This document shows, one piece after another, positions 50,789-60,612 of a stretch of DNA of 64,000 nucleotides; positions within the stretch are counted from its first letter, which is position 1; every line of letters starts with the position of its first letter. Location of the stretch: the NCBI GenBank assembly GCA_963575745.1, contig CAUYUJ010014270.1, forward strand, positions 215,173-279,172, given 5' to 3'. Made by a program: the position numbers and the translations under genes. Source of the stretch: Prorocentrum cordatum (lineage: Eukaryota; Sar; Dinophyceae; Prorocentrales; Prorocentraceae). The notes beneath the pieces were generated by a model that made no database searches, had not been told where the DNA came from, and was given only the letters and a program-made list of their open reading frames with translations.

Positions 50789-52479
50789 GGCGTCCAGGGT
50801 TCCCCCCCTACTGAATACCTGTGCGGCACCTCTGCCGCTGTCGCTGGTCTGTCCCTCAGGCGGCTGTCTGGTGTTCTCATGCCACGGGGTGGTGGTGCTT
50901 TGTGCCCTTCCTCGTGCGGGGGGGGGGGCTGCTGTCTACCTGCTATGCTGTCCCCGTACCCGTTGCTTCGGTCCTGGGTCCGAACGCTGCGCAGTCGCGC
51001 GCCGCTTTCGACCGCTTGTCTGTCTGCTGTTAGCACCGCTTCCTGGAGTTGCCCATGGGGGTCAAGCCACCTCATCATGTCTTCCTGCAGCGGGGGATCA
51101 ATGTACCCCCCCCCCCCCCCCCCCCCAGGAGGGGGGATGCGACTCTCCTTCCGATTTCTGTTGTCAGGTTGGCTGCCGCTAGTCCGAGCCTGCGGCGTGA
51201 CCCCTCCAGGGTAGCGGACCCCCACCTGTTGCCATCTTTCGCTAGCCCGCCTCGCCAGGGAGCTGGGGACCCCCGTGGCTTCAAACGCACGCTCGAGTGT
51301 GGCCCTTCCTTCTTCTGTCGCTGTACTCCATATGAAGGGCACCGCCAATCGACTCCATGTCATGTTGGGTGGAATGTTGTCGTTCGCAACCTGGGTGCGG
51401 ATGTCCTGGATTTCTTGTAGCACTCGCCTGGCGTTCCCTTCACTTCTGCGAGGTGGGAACGCTGTCGGACTTGGCGTTGGGGTGCTCGCGGCGCGTGCGT
51501 CGCCATCCCTTCTTACGTTGCCCTGTTGGCGATCTTCTCGGGCTACCGGGGCCCCGATTCCTCTCGCTCTCGTCCGCAGGACTATCGCCAATCGCAGAGC
51601 CTCCCCGCGCGGGGTTCCGGGGACCAGGCTATATGCTACTAATCTCCCGCTGTCCGTGGCGGCCGCCACTACGGCTCTACGCGCCACTTCAGTAGCTTCA
51701 ATCGCCTCGGGGCTTGTGTCTGTCGCCCATGTCCTGTCTGCCGGAGTGATGGCGAAGGCCTGATCAATGAACGTGCCTCCAATTTCTCTTCGGAGCCATT
51801 CCACGTCTCTGGCCTGGAGGCCTTCGAAGCAGTGTTGGCACCTGGTCCTTGGGCCCCGCGTGCCCTGAGTCGGGCCTCTCGCTGCAGGGGGTTGTGCCGG
51901 CATGTTGGCGGCGGGGGCGCTCAAGAGGCATCTCTGGGCCCGCTCGCGAAGCCGGCCGCCGAGGGGGTGCTGTCGCATCGCGTGCTGGATGTGCGTCGTC
52001 GCCTCTATAGCCCATTCCATTGGTGCACAGCAGAGCCTTTGGCCGGCCGCTGCCCAGAGCGCCGGCTCGCCCCATGGCCCTGGCGTGCCGGGCATTCGTC
52101 CTTCCGGCAGGCCACGCCCCCCGTGGTTCTCCATTTCGACCTCCGCCATGTGGCGCCATGCTGCGAGGAGCTCTGATATCAGCCAAGACGGAGAGAAATT
52201 GGTGGTCTCTGACGGGCGACGCTCGCTGTCGATGTGGCTGGCGACGGGGGCGTAGCGAGCCCCCACCCTGGCCAGCTGGAACGTGAGCCTCGTGCCCAGC
52301 AGGTCCAGGGGGTGGCTGGGAGCTTCCAGCTCGGTGGTGGGAGAGCTGTCCGTGTCGGTGGCCCATGCTGATCCTAGCCTGCGACACACGCTGCAGCTAC
52401 TCGTGTCCTGCCCCATATACCAACATCCACAATTTCCACATCTGCCTTTGGGATGCAAGAAATCCCAACTCATGATCAT
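50785..52479 (-). CDS. Hypothetical ORF with N-terminal zinc ribbon-like motif
   Basis: 564 codons from ATG 52479. Residues 12-36 hold CGNCGCWYMG and SCSVCRRLG, a C-x2-C / C-x2-C ribbon-like cluster, similar in spirit to the cysteine cluster of the first LINE ORF1 (2120-3283). A second pair TRCQHCFEGL appears near residue 220. ANDNIPPNMTWSRLAVPF is followed by a Gly9-type run encoded by a C22 homopolymer at 51105-51126, a likely length-error site. The rest is Arg/Pro/Gln-rich. Possibly the gag-like ORF1 of this element. Confidence 0.45.
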   Translation of the reverse strand: MIMSWDFLHPKGRCGNCGCWYMGQDTSSCSVCRRLGSAWATDTDSSPTTELEAPSHPLDLLGTRLTFQLARVGARYAPVASHIDSERRPSETTNFSPSWLISELLAAWRHMAEVEMENHGGRGLPEGRMPGTPGPWGEPALWAAAGQRLCCAPMEWAIEATTHIQHAMRQHPLGGRLRERAQRCLLSAPAANMPAQPPAARGPTQGTRGPRTRCQHCFEGLQARDVEWLRREIGGTFIDQAFAITPADRTWATDTSPEAIEATEVARRAVVAAATDSGRLVAYSLVPGTPRGEALRLAIVLRTRARGIGAPVAREDRQQGNVRRDGDARAASTPTPSPTAFPPRRSEGNARRVLQEIQDIRTQVANDNIPPNMTWSRLAVPFIWSTATEEGRATLERAFEATGVPSSLARRASERWQQVGVRYPGGVTPQARTSGSQPDNRNRKESRIPPPGGGGGGGYIDPPLQEDMMRWLDPHGQLQEAVLTADRQAVESGARLRSVRTQDRSNGYGDSIAGRQQPPPPHEEGHKAPPPRGMRTPDSRLRDRPATAAEVPHRYSVGGEPWTP

Positions 52480-52493
52480 TTGGGAGGTGCTGT

Positions 52494-53021
52494 TTACGGG
52501 CCAAGGTCCGGTCGGATTGTCGCCTTCAAAAACTCTGGGCCCCCTATGCCAGGGGGCTGTGGTTCAGCGCTGTGAATAGCTGGTATAACCCACCCGTCGC
52601 GGCCTAGGCCCTGTTGCGGTGTTGAGAGGACACCTGTAACAGCCTCGACCCAGTGCCCTCTGCTGATGGCCCAACGTCGGACTTCGCTGCGGTCCGGAAA
52701 GTGCACGGTATTGCGGCGGTGCTCGTGGACTAGACGTTTGCAGAATTTGGCCTTTCGCTCCAAGTTCGCGTCAGTAGGTCCATTGTCCGCCGCATCGGGC
52801 GCAGGGCCGTGCCGACACCTCGACATGCCGAGGAGGGTTGGGAGAAAGATCTGGTCCTTGGGTTCGCACGCCCCTATGTCCACGTAGGGGGCAGCGTGGT
52901 ATAGAGTGTCGCATTCCGCTTCCGTCGCTAGGGTTTCCTCCTGTGTAGGCGCATGAACATATTGCATGTCACCCCCGATGCCCGGGTCTTGTGCGAGACT
53001 GGCACAGCGGAAGGCAAGCAC
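52494..53021 (-). CDS. Hypothetical ORF
   Basis: 175 codons with DTLYHAAPYVDIGACEPKDQ and SEVRRWAISRGHWVEAVTG. No motif. Just upstream of the 564-codon ORF, in another frame. Confidence 0.35.
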   Translation of the reverse strand: MLAFRCASLAQDPGIGGDMQYVHAPTQEETLATEAECDTLYHAAPYVDIGACEPKDQIFLPTLLGMSRCRHGPAPDAADNGPTDANLERKAKFCKRLVHEHRRNTVHFPDRSEVRRWAISRGHWVEAVTGVLSTPQQGLGRDGWVIPAIHSAEPQPPGIGGPEFLKATIRPDLGP

Positions 53022-53081
53022 CTGAACAGGGCCTGGCCCGACTCCACCCAGCCTAGCCTCGTGATCGGAGCCCGCGCTGGA

Positions 53082-53702
53082 CTACGCCAGCCATGAAAGG
53101 TCCAGGTGAGCCATGGCTGACGCGACGCTGCGGATGCTCCCTGTGCCCCCCCGTTCCGTTTGGTTCCTGTCGGGCCGGTCGTCTCCACCTGCCGCGGGGG
53201 AACCGACATTTCCCGGGGGGTGCCGGAGCCAGCATCGGCTTATCAGCCCAACCAGTCCTTCTCTCATTACTTGTCTGCGGGGGGAGACCCTGCGCATCCT
53301 CCATGGCCCGCCCCTAGGCTCGTGCCGCTCGAGAAGGGCTGAGAGGGGGCCTCCCCTCATGGTATTCCTAGGGTCCATCGCTGTGGGGGCCTGGCAGGGA
53401 GCGTCGACATTACGAGACACTTCCCCTCCTGGAGGCGGAGGAGGCCCAGACTGGGGGCCTTGTCCCCCATGTCCGCGATTGTCCTCTCCTCTTGCGGGGC
53501 TGCGCGCCCCTGCCCTTCCAACTCGGGATGACCAGATGCCTGGCGGGGGGGAGGTTGGGCTGTGCTGACCCCACGCGTCCGAGTCCGAGGTGCTTTCATC
53601 GTCGGCACCCCAGTCGTATGCCTCCTCAAACGGGAGTCTATCGTCTTGCTCGTCTTCTCCTGGGTTCGACTCTTCCCGAGTCTGTCCCTGCCTTATTACC
53701 AT
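53082..53702 (-). CDS. Hypothetical acidic then Pro-rich ORF
   Basis: 206 codons from ATG 53702. Acidic start (GEDEQDDRLPFEEAYDWG), then Pro/Gly/Arg-rich. No known domain. First sizeable ORF after the hairpin leader. Same register as the ORF at 52494-53021, with a stop between. Confidence 0.35.
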   Translation of the reverse strand: MVIRQGQTREESNPGEDEQDDRLPFEEAYDWGADDESTSDSDAWGQHSPTSPPPGIWSSRVGRAGARSPARGEDNRGHGGQGPQSGPPPPPGGEVSRNVDAPCQAPTAMDPRNTMRGGPLSALLERHEPRGGPWRMRRVSPRRQVMREGLVGLISRCWLRHPPGNVGSPAAGGDDRPDRNQTERGGTGSIRSVASAMAHLDLSWLA

Positions 53703-54024
53703 GGCCGTACTCCGCTTCGTGCTGCCCCTCCCCGTCCGCGCTGTCCCCCCTCGGGCACGGTGGGGGTTATCTCAAGGTCGTCCCCCGAGTCAGGCACCGG
53801 GATGGCCGCAGCTCGCTCCACGGCCGCTTCGGCTCGGGGGAGCCAAGCTGTGAATGCAGTGTGGGAGGGCTGTGTCCCTCCCCTCTGCGTGGCTCCAATA
53901 TAAGTGGTATTGCCCACCGCTGCTACCTCGGGGGGTACGGGCATGTGCGCCTCGGCGTCACGGGGTGGTCTCTGACCGTGGCCAAGCCATCCTGCGTCTC
54001 GCGAGGGGGAGAAGGAGGGGAGGT

Positions 54025-54390
54025 GCAGCCGATAGCCGCTGGATCAGGTAAGTCGCACGCAACGGGAGGATGAGAGAGGGGGGAAGCGTGGCCGATAGCC
54101 ACGTTCACTGGTGAAGTTGGAAGGGGAGAAAAGGAGGCGCAGCCGATAGCCGCTGGATCGGGTAAAATGCGCGGAGATGGGGGGTCACCGTCGGGGGACG
54201 CTGGTCCTCTACTCGCGGACTCTCTGGCGTGGGGCCGTGGGAGAGCCGTCTCCGTCCTTGACGGCGCCCCCCCGGCGCTGGACGCCCCGCCAGCCAAACC
54301 CTGGCCGACCTGCCACATTCCAGGTGACGCGGCACGTGACTCCTGCACATCAGGGGGATGAGAAGAGGAGGAGGTGCGGCCGATAGCCAC
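54025..54390 (-). repeat. Cluster of four covarying UAUCG-loop hairpins in the leader
   Basis: Copies at 54025-54039, 54088-54102, 54139-54153 and 54376-54390. On plus they read GCAGC-CGATA-GCCGC, GTGGC-CGATA-GCCAC, GCAGC-CGATA-GCCGC and GCGGC-CGATA-GCCAC. On the minus strand every stem closes, with G-U pairs in place of the A.C or C.A oppositions seen on plus. They lie about 320-690 bp upstream of the first ORF of the giant LINE. Confidence 0.75.
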
Positions 54391-54665
54391 GGCAACTGGT
54401 AAATCACAGGAGGAGAAAGGGGAGCATTGACGCCTCGATCCGCGCCATCCTGAGGAGGGTCAGTGTCCACCCTTGCCGGGGGGGAGGCTCTGTCGTCGTC
54501 GACTGGGCAAGCTTCCAGAGCTGCCTCCCGAGCCTGCTCCCCATCCCTATTTCCAACCGTTGTAGACCGAGGTGTGTCCGCTGCTCGCGTCCATTGCGGG
54601 CCGTCCGCTCCAGAGCGGGGGGAGGCGGGAGGTGTAGGGGGGAATGGGATGCGTTCAGGGTTCCT

Positions 54666-54884
54666 CTAAGGGACGCGCCCCTCCACCAACAACTGTAAGT
54701 CTTCTTCCCCCTCGCGCCTCGGGGGTGGTCTTGGATCCGTGTTCGGTGCTGGCTCGTCCTCGCGTATCGGCGGGGGCTGCTCACTCTGTGGGGGAGATGT
54801 CTCCATTGGTGCCAGTACACAGTCTCCCGTGCCGCGTACTGCTGGATCAACATCTCCAATCAGTCCATGGTGCGGATCAGCCAT
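54666..54884 (-). CDS. Short leader ORF
   Basis: ATG 54884 to stop 54666, 72 codons (MADPHHGLIGDVDPAVRG and onward), Pro-rich. It is the first ATG frame of note after the leader relic and could be an upstream ORF or chance. Confidence 0.3.
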   Translation of the reverse strand: MADPHHGLIGDVDPAVRGTGDCVLAPMETSPPQSEQPPPIREDEPAPNTDPRPPPRREGEEDLQLLVEGRVP

Positions 54885-54998
54885 CGCCTGCGCCGCCTGT
54901 TGGGGGGAAAGCGGCTCTGGGCTGGAGGTAAAACGGCGTCCGGGCGCCCCCTTGAGCGGTGGGAGATTGCCCCGAGGGGAGCAGGCCCACCAGACGGC

Positions 54999-55016
54999 TT
55001 GAGCCAGGCTACGGAC
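54999..55016 (-). promoter_or_regulatory. Relic of dinoflagellate spliced leader
   Basis: The minus strand reads TCCGTAGCCTGGCTCAAG. The dinoflagellate spliced leader (22 nt) has the same two halves with ATTT between them, so this is an 18-base match with a four-base internal deletion. It directly follows TATCCCCAATGG. A genomic leader relic is the usual sign that a trans-spliced mRNA was reverse transcribed back into DNA, and it fits the 5' end of the giant LINE. Confidence 0.65.
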
Positions 55017-55454
55017 CATTGGGGATACGCGAAGCAGGCGCGAAGCAGCAATAATTTGCCAGAAACTACACATGCCATGCGTAGGAAGGCTGAGGTCCCA
55101 GAGGTGGATCGTCCCGCTGCTGCCTGAGAGCGTGCATGTGCCAGCTCCTTGGGTAGAAGAATTCGGCGACAGAAGCGTTAACGTTCCAATCAAGTGTGAA
55201 CTCTTGCCTACTCCAGTGTATCAACTGTTCTATCAAGATGCTTGCGAAGGCGAAAGCGGAAGCAAGGGTCCCCACACCCCTGTCCACTAGCGAAGCGACC
55301 AGCAGATTGAACTCGCCGCGCAAAAAGTGAGTGAGATCGAAAAAGAGGACGTGATGGAGGGAGGAGGAGGAGGAGGAAAAGGAGGAAGTGCAGCTTTCGG
55401 AGGGCTTCCGAGGAGCGTCCTCCTCCATACATCTATCCTGCAGATCAGAGCATG
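55017..55454. other. Spacer upstream of the giant LINE
   Basis: Besides a short GGA tract near 55358-55388, nothing recognised. Confidence 0.3.
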
Positions 55455-55706
55455 TTCCACCCTCAAAGTGGTGGCTGGAAGAACATAAAATCCAATAATA
55501 TCGGCGGTGGACAAACCTCCCTTTAGTAAACCTCCCCTTAGTGAAAACGGCCTGGGACCGAAACCGACGGGCCTGGACCCGCAAACATGACGGCCGCGAC
55601 GCCCTCTCGCGAACCGAAAACGGCCAACTCGCTAATCGACGTGTCAGGGTAGGAGGTCGATCCACCCCCGAAAAGTGGTGGCTGGAAGAACATCAGATCC
55701 AATACC
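55455..55706. repeat. ~45-bp direct repeat, two copies about 205 bp apart
   Basis: The block AAAGTGGTGGCTGGAAGAAC followed by AT(A/C)A(A/G)ATCCAATA occurs within 55455-55499 and 55659-55706, both preceded by a CCACCC-type string. Could be ends of a small insertion or a diverged duplication. Confidence 0.7.
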
Positions 55707-55882
55707 GCTGCTCCTGCATCTCTGCCAGGGTGAGTTCTGACCGGGATACCAATGGCGAATCGGGCAGTGGTGGCGAGGTCCACCCGCGAGGCCAAGAAAG
55801 GAGAAAAGGCATCGGTATCGGTGGACATGTACGTTTTACTCGCCAAAGAATTATAGACGTATCCCAACTGACTGCCTACCAG

Positions 55883-56019
55883 ACCACCCCAACCCAACCC
55901 GAAGACCCCAACTTCGGGTTGGGGGGGGGTACGGGTTCCATATGTTTTTTAGTGTTCCCCGACCCCCCCCCACTGGAAATGGAGGTCAAATTGAGGCCTT
56001 CGGGTTGGGTTGGGGTGGT
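55883..56019. repeat. 137-bp foldback with perfect 22-bp arms
   Basis: The 22 bases at 55883-55904 are the exact reverse complement of 55998-56019 (ACCACCCCAACCC... type). An inner CCCGAAG-loop-CTTCGGG hairpin is nested in the left half. Imperfect pairing extends outward for several more bases. MITE-like, no coding content. Confidence 0.8.
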
Positions 56020-56519
56020 TTGGTGGGTGGTGGACCAACGAACTCCCGCACTCGGGTGAGAACTCGGTGGTCATGACGTCCGAGCCAGGCTCGTACGAGA
56101 GGTTCAGCACCATCCCGGACACGAGCTCGAGCTCCCCGCGCCACCTGAGGCGTTTGGAGCGTCGGGGTGGTTCTTGGAAGGATGTTCGGAGACCAGTGGC
56201 ACATGAGCGGGTGGCATGCGTGCGATTGGGCGACGTGGGCGCGGGAAGCTGTTACCGCGCCTGCGCTGCCCAACGCGGGCTTGGAATGCCCGGTCGCGGA
56301 GTTTTTGCAAGTGGCCGACGCACCCCTCCGCCGCGTCAACGGACGCGAATCGCCCTTCCCCCCCAGCCCCCTCGCCGCCCCCCGCGAGGGTCTTATCGAA
56401 GTGCCGTGGAACATGCAGTTGTCCAGCTAACTTTTTAACAGCCGCGCAATACTCTTACGATTGTTCGACCACCCGTTGTCGGTCGTCGCCGTCGTCGCTC
56501 CTCCTCGTGGCGCCTTACA
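56020..56519. other. Spacer, no gene recognised
   Basis: GC-rich sequence with no motif in any frame. Confidence 0.3.
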
Positions 56520-57545
56520 CATACAGTCGTCTTGTGGCGGCGTTACAGAAGGATTGATTGCGGCGGCCTTATGTGTTTTTGGAGCTCTGATTGATGAGGC
56601 CGTTGTGTTACAGCGTGTTGGAACTCCGATTACTGAAAACGCGGTGTCCGCCGAAACAAATGCACGCATCCAACACCAAAAGGATTGAAAGCACATAAGA
56701 TATCACAGTTGTGTTGGTGGTGGTGTTGCCTTGCACTTCTCCTGTATCCATTACAAAATGGAGGATGCTTATAAGGCCACCACAAAGGATTCCGAGTGCG
56801 AGGTCTCCACAAAGCGAATCCTTTTGCAAAGCAGCCATGGAAGATAATGACTTCCGAGGGCAGCCACACAAGCACATCGCTGTGCAAGGCCGCTACAAAA
56901 AAAGTATACAGTTGCAAGGACGTCGCAAAAAAATGTTAGGTGAATGCCGCTGCGGACGGCACTATAATGCAACGCCGCCACAAAAGTAAGTCTTTTATCA
57001 GGTCACCACATACATGTTGGCTTTGCAAGGCCGCCAAAAAACTTATCACTGTGCAACTCCGCCAATGACAGAAATATGCTGTACGGCCGCCACAGAAACC
57101 GATATGTATGTAATAGCTTGTCCCGTCCGTCTTTGATGTGGTGTTGTGCCTACGGTCCGTGCCCCGGCGCGCACTACGAATGCTCTTCCTCATCTCACTC
57201 CTTTCCCTCGTTGTCCTCGTCCTCGCATCATTCATCCTCCTCCGTCTCTGCATGCCTCTCGTGATCCCTTCCCACCCCAGTCTAGTGCAAAGCCGCCGCA
57301 AAAGGAAATTCGTTGGAAAGGCTGCCACCGCAACCACGAAGGGACTCATTTTCGAACGCAACCACGTCAGGACAGATTGTTGTCAAGCCGCCACAAAGAG
57401 AATAGGTTGTAAGGCCGCCACAGCGAACAAAGCATGGTGTAAGGCCACAACAAATCCTTTACAAGGCCACCACAAAATAAATTCAGATTGTAAGGCCGTC
57501 GCCAACGGAAATAAATTGCAAGGCCGCCACAAAAATCAGAGCTTC
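56520..57545. repeat. GGCCGCCACAAA-motif array
   Basis: About 1 kb in which TGCAAGGCCGCCACAAA or variants recur roughly every 25-60 bp on the plus strand (for example near 56884, 57026, 57083, 57413, 57460, 57520), mixed with inverted copies (TGTGGCGGCG near 56532). The intervening sequence is mostly not conserved. An unrelated stretch with CT-rich content interrupts near 57180-57260. Confidence 0.75.
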
Positions 57546-57641
57546 CCATGTTTCCGCAATCATATAGTGGTGTTGGGCCTTCCTGCTTTCATACTCCCCC
57601 CTCCCGCTCCTCCCTCCTCTCTCATCTTCCTCACGCGCTTC

Positions 57642-58325
57642 ATGGCCCCATAGGGAACTCCACCGAAGGCCCCAGTGGCACAAAGTTCGCATGCGGTTCC
57701 CCGCCCATTTCGGCACACCCCTCGCACGTTTTGTGGCCCTGTGGCCCCATAGGGAGCTCCACCATGGTCCCAGTGGCAAAAATCGTGTGCAATTTCCCGC
57801 CCGTTTCGGCACACCCCTCACACCGTCCGCGGCCCCATAGAGAGCTCCACCGAAGGTCCCAGTTGCAAAATTCGCATGCGGCTTCCCGCCCATTTCGGCA
57901 CACCCGTCAAACATTTCGCGGCTAAAGTTTACATACGGTTCCCCGCCCATTTCGGCAATCCCCCACCCAACACGTTTCGCGGCCCCCACAGAGCTCCACC
58001 GAACGCCCCAATGGCAAAAATCGCATGCAATTCCCTGCACATTTCGGCACACCCGTCAAACGCTTCGCGGCCCCATAGGGGGCTCCACCGAAGGTCCCAG
58101 TTGCAAAGTTCGCGTGCTGTCCCCTCACACGTGTCGCGGCCCCATAGCGAGCTCCACAGAAGGCCTCAGGGGCAAGATTCACATTCGCTTCCCCGCTCAT
58201 TTCGGCACACCACTCACACGTTCCGCGGCCCATAGGGGGCTTCACCGAAGGCCAAAATGGCAAACCTCGCATGCAGTGACCCGCCAATTTCGGCACACCC
58301 CTCACACGGTTTGCGGCCCCATACT
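57642..58325. repeat. ~88-bp satellite, about eight diverged units
   Basis: Each unit has GGCCCCATAG-RGAGCTCCACCGAAGG, then CCCAGTGGCAAA, TTCGCATGCGGTTCCCCGCCC and ATTTCGGCACACCCCTCAC. GGCCCCATAG starts at 57644, 57743 and 57831 in the first three (the first interval carries about 12 extra bases), and later units are shorter or partly deleted (one lacks its first half near 57922). Non-coding. Confidence 0.88.
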
Positions 58326-58914
58326 CGCCATCGCTCGGACGTCCATTCCCCGTGCATGTTTCGATTTCGTGCGCGTTGGTTCCTCGATGATCCAGGATGC
58401 TCCTCGATGGTCCTCGCCGAGAAGAAATTCACACGTCCGAGCGATGCCAAGCCACTCGCCCCCGAGTACAAGCCCCCCGTCTTGTTTGTACCAAAACTCC
58501 CGATCAACCGCAGACCGGCCGGCTAGTAATCAAGGGCTCCCAACTTCGCGCTTCGCGCTGCGCGACGCGCGAAGTGCGAATAACTTCGCGCTCCCGCGCC
58601 GCCTCCCAAGGGAGAAGAGGAGGATGAGGAGGAATCGGAGCCGAACCGCGAAGCGCGAATAACTACGCGCGATAGCGCGTAATCATCCGTCACCTCCACC
58701 TCCTCCGTCTGTTCTTCGTCCAGTGTCCAACCCCCCCTCTCTGATTGCGCGTCACCCGGTGGAGCCTCTGTGGGTGTAAAGGTCATCTGGAACGCCCCAG
58801 CCAGTGGACAGGAACGAATTCGGCGCCATGAACAGGGATGGGAGGGAGCGTAAGGTATCAGGTACGGCGCTAGCGCACCTAGCTATCATTCCCCCATCCC
58901 CGTCGGCTGCTGCT
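58326..58914. other. Spacer with short GCGCGAA palindromes
   Basis: Contains GCGCGAAGT-GCGAATA-ACTTCGCGC near 58570-58594 (9-bp stem) and a related GCGCGAATAACTACGCGCG near 58651. No gene recognised. Confidence 0.4.
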
Positions 58915-59014
58915 CCTCCTCCTCCTCCTCATCCGCCTCCTCCTCCTTCTCCTCCTCCTCCTCAGCAGCATCGCCATTATCATCAGCATTATCATCATCA
59001 TCATCATCACCACC

Positions 59015-59060
<46 letters not shown>

Positions 59061-59067
59061 GCATCAG

Positions 59068-59108
<41 letters not shown>

Positions 59109-59109
59109 G

Positions 59110-59154
<45 letters not shown>

Positions 59155-59155
59155 G

Positions 59156-59237
<82 letters not shown>

Positions 59238-59238
59238 G

Positions 59239-59283
<45 letters not shown>

Positions 59284-59284
59284 G

Positions 59285-59319
<35 letters not shown>

Positions 59320-59367
59320 GCATCATCATCGTCATCACCATCATCAGCATCATCAGCATCATCAGGG

Positions 59368-59413
<46 letters not shown>

Positions 59414-59414
59414 T

Positions 59415-59473
<59 letters not shown>

Positions 59474-60425
59474 AATCATCATCATCAGCAGCATCAGCAT
59501 CAGCATCAGCATCATCAACATCATCATCATCATCATCGTCAGCATCATCATCATCATCAGCATCATCATCATCACCATCATCATCAGCATCATCATCATC
59601 ACCATCATTCTCATCGACATCATCGTCATCATCAGCATCATCAGCATCATCATATTCAGCGCCATCATCATCATCAGCATCATCATACTCATACCCCTAA
59701 TCAGCATAATCAACATCCTCGCCATCATCGTCATCATCATCAGCATCATCAGCATCGTCATCAACAGCAGCATCAGCATCATCAGCATCAGCATCGTCAT
59801 GGTCAACATCAGCATCATCACCAGAATCACCATCATCATCGACAACAGCATCATCATCAACAGCATCATCAGCATAATCAGCATCATCATCACCATCGTC
59901 ATCAACAGCATCAGCATAATCATCAACCACATCAGCATCAGCATCATAATCATCATCAACATGTTCATCATCAGCATCATCGTCATCATCACCATCATCA
60001 GCATCATCATAATCGTCATCCTCATCAGCAGCAGCATCACCAGCATCATACTCATCAGCCTAATCATCATCAGCATCAACAACAACAACAGCAACTTCAG
60101 CATGTGCATCATCATCAGCTTCGCCATCATCATCACCGTCATCATCATCAGCATCCGCATCGTCAGTATCATCAGCAGCAGCCGCATCAGCATCAACACC
60201 ATCAGCATCGTCAGCATCATAATCAGTATCGCCATCATCACCATCATCATCAGCAGCATCACCATCACAGAATTCATCGTCGTCAGCATCACCATCACTC
60301 TCGCCACCACCACCGCCACCACCACCACCATCATGATAATCATCATGAGCAGCAGCACGCACATCATCAGCATCATCTTCATTCCCGTCGTCGCCGTCGT
60401 CATCATCCTAATCAGCATCCTCATT
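58915..60425. repeat. CCT tract then giant (CAT)n array
   Basis: CCT units 58915-58962, then about 1.45 kb of CAT with CAG, CGT and AAT interruptions, including near-perfect runs around 59100-59330 and 59380-59480. Frames read poly-His, poly-Ser or poly-Ile on plus and poly-Met or poly-Asp on minus; all artefacts. The array is purest at its left and more degenerate to the right. Confidence 0.95.
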
Positions 60426-60510
60426 AGTCGGCCCATCATCATCCTCATCACCTCCATCCGCATCACCTCCTGGTATCCTGCTCATCCTACGCCAGGCCAT
60501 CCATCGTCGT

Positions 60511-60612
60511 CTCCTCTTCCTCCTCCTCTTCCTCCTCCTCCTCCTCCTCCTCAATGCCATATCCCCTCCTCCGCCCACACTCGTCCTCCTCCTCATCCTC
60601 CTCGTCCCCCCC
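60511..60612. repeat. (CCT)n tract
   Basis: CCT units with TTCC and CTC variants, with a short break near 60553-60580. Confidence 0.75.

Larger units (their letters stand above)
37300..55016 (-). mobile_element. Giant LINE-type retrotransposon with RING and DNA methyltransferase
   Basis: A minus-strand unit of about 17.7 kb. In order it has a spliced-leader-like relic, hairpins, unrecognised ORFs, a RING-H2 domain, more unknown ORFs, a C5 DNA methyltransferase, EEP endonuclease, RT (YVDD), a zinc finger and RNase H. EEP-RT-RNase H order marks a non-LTR element. Length is far above the usual 4-8 kb, owing to the cargo upstream of the endonuclease. Many frame changes show decay, though introns cannot be excluded. 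I see no terminal repeats. The 5' and 3' ends are estimates from the leader relic and the last RNase H residues. Confidence 0.65.

Noticed and set aside
55541-56059. 172-codon plus frame
   Set aside because: It crosses the direct repeat and the inverted repeat and has no recognised motif.
58804-60466. His/Ser-rich and Met/Asp-rich long frames
   Set aside because: Pure products of the CAT microsatellite.
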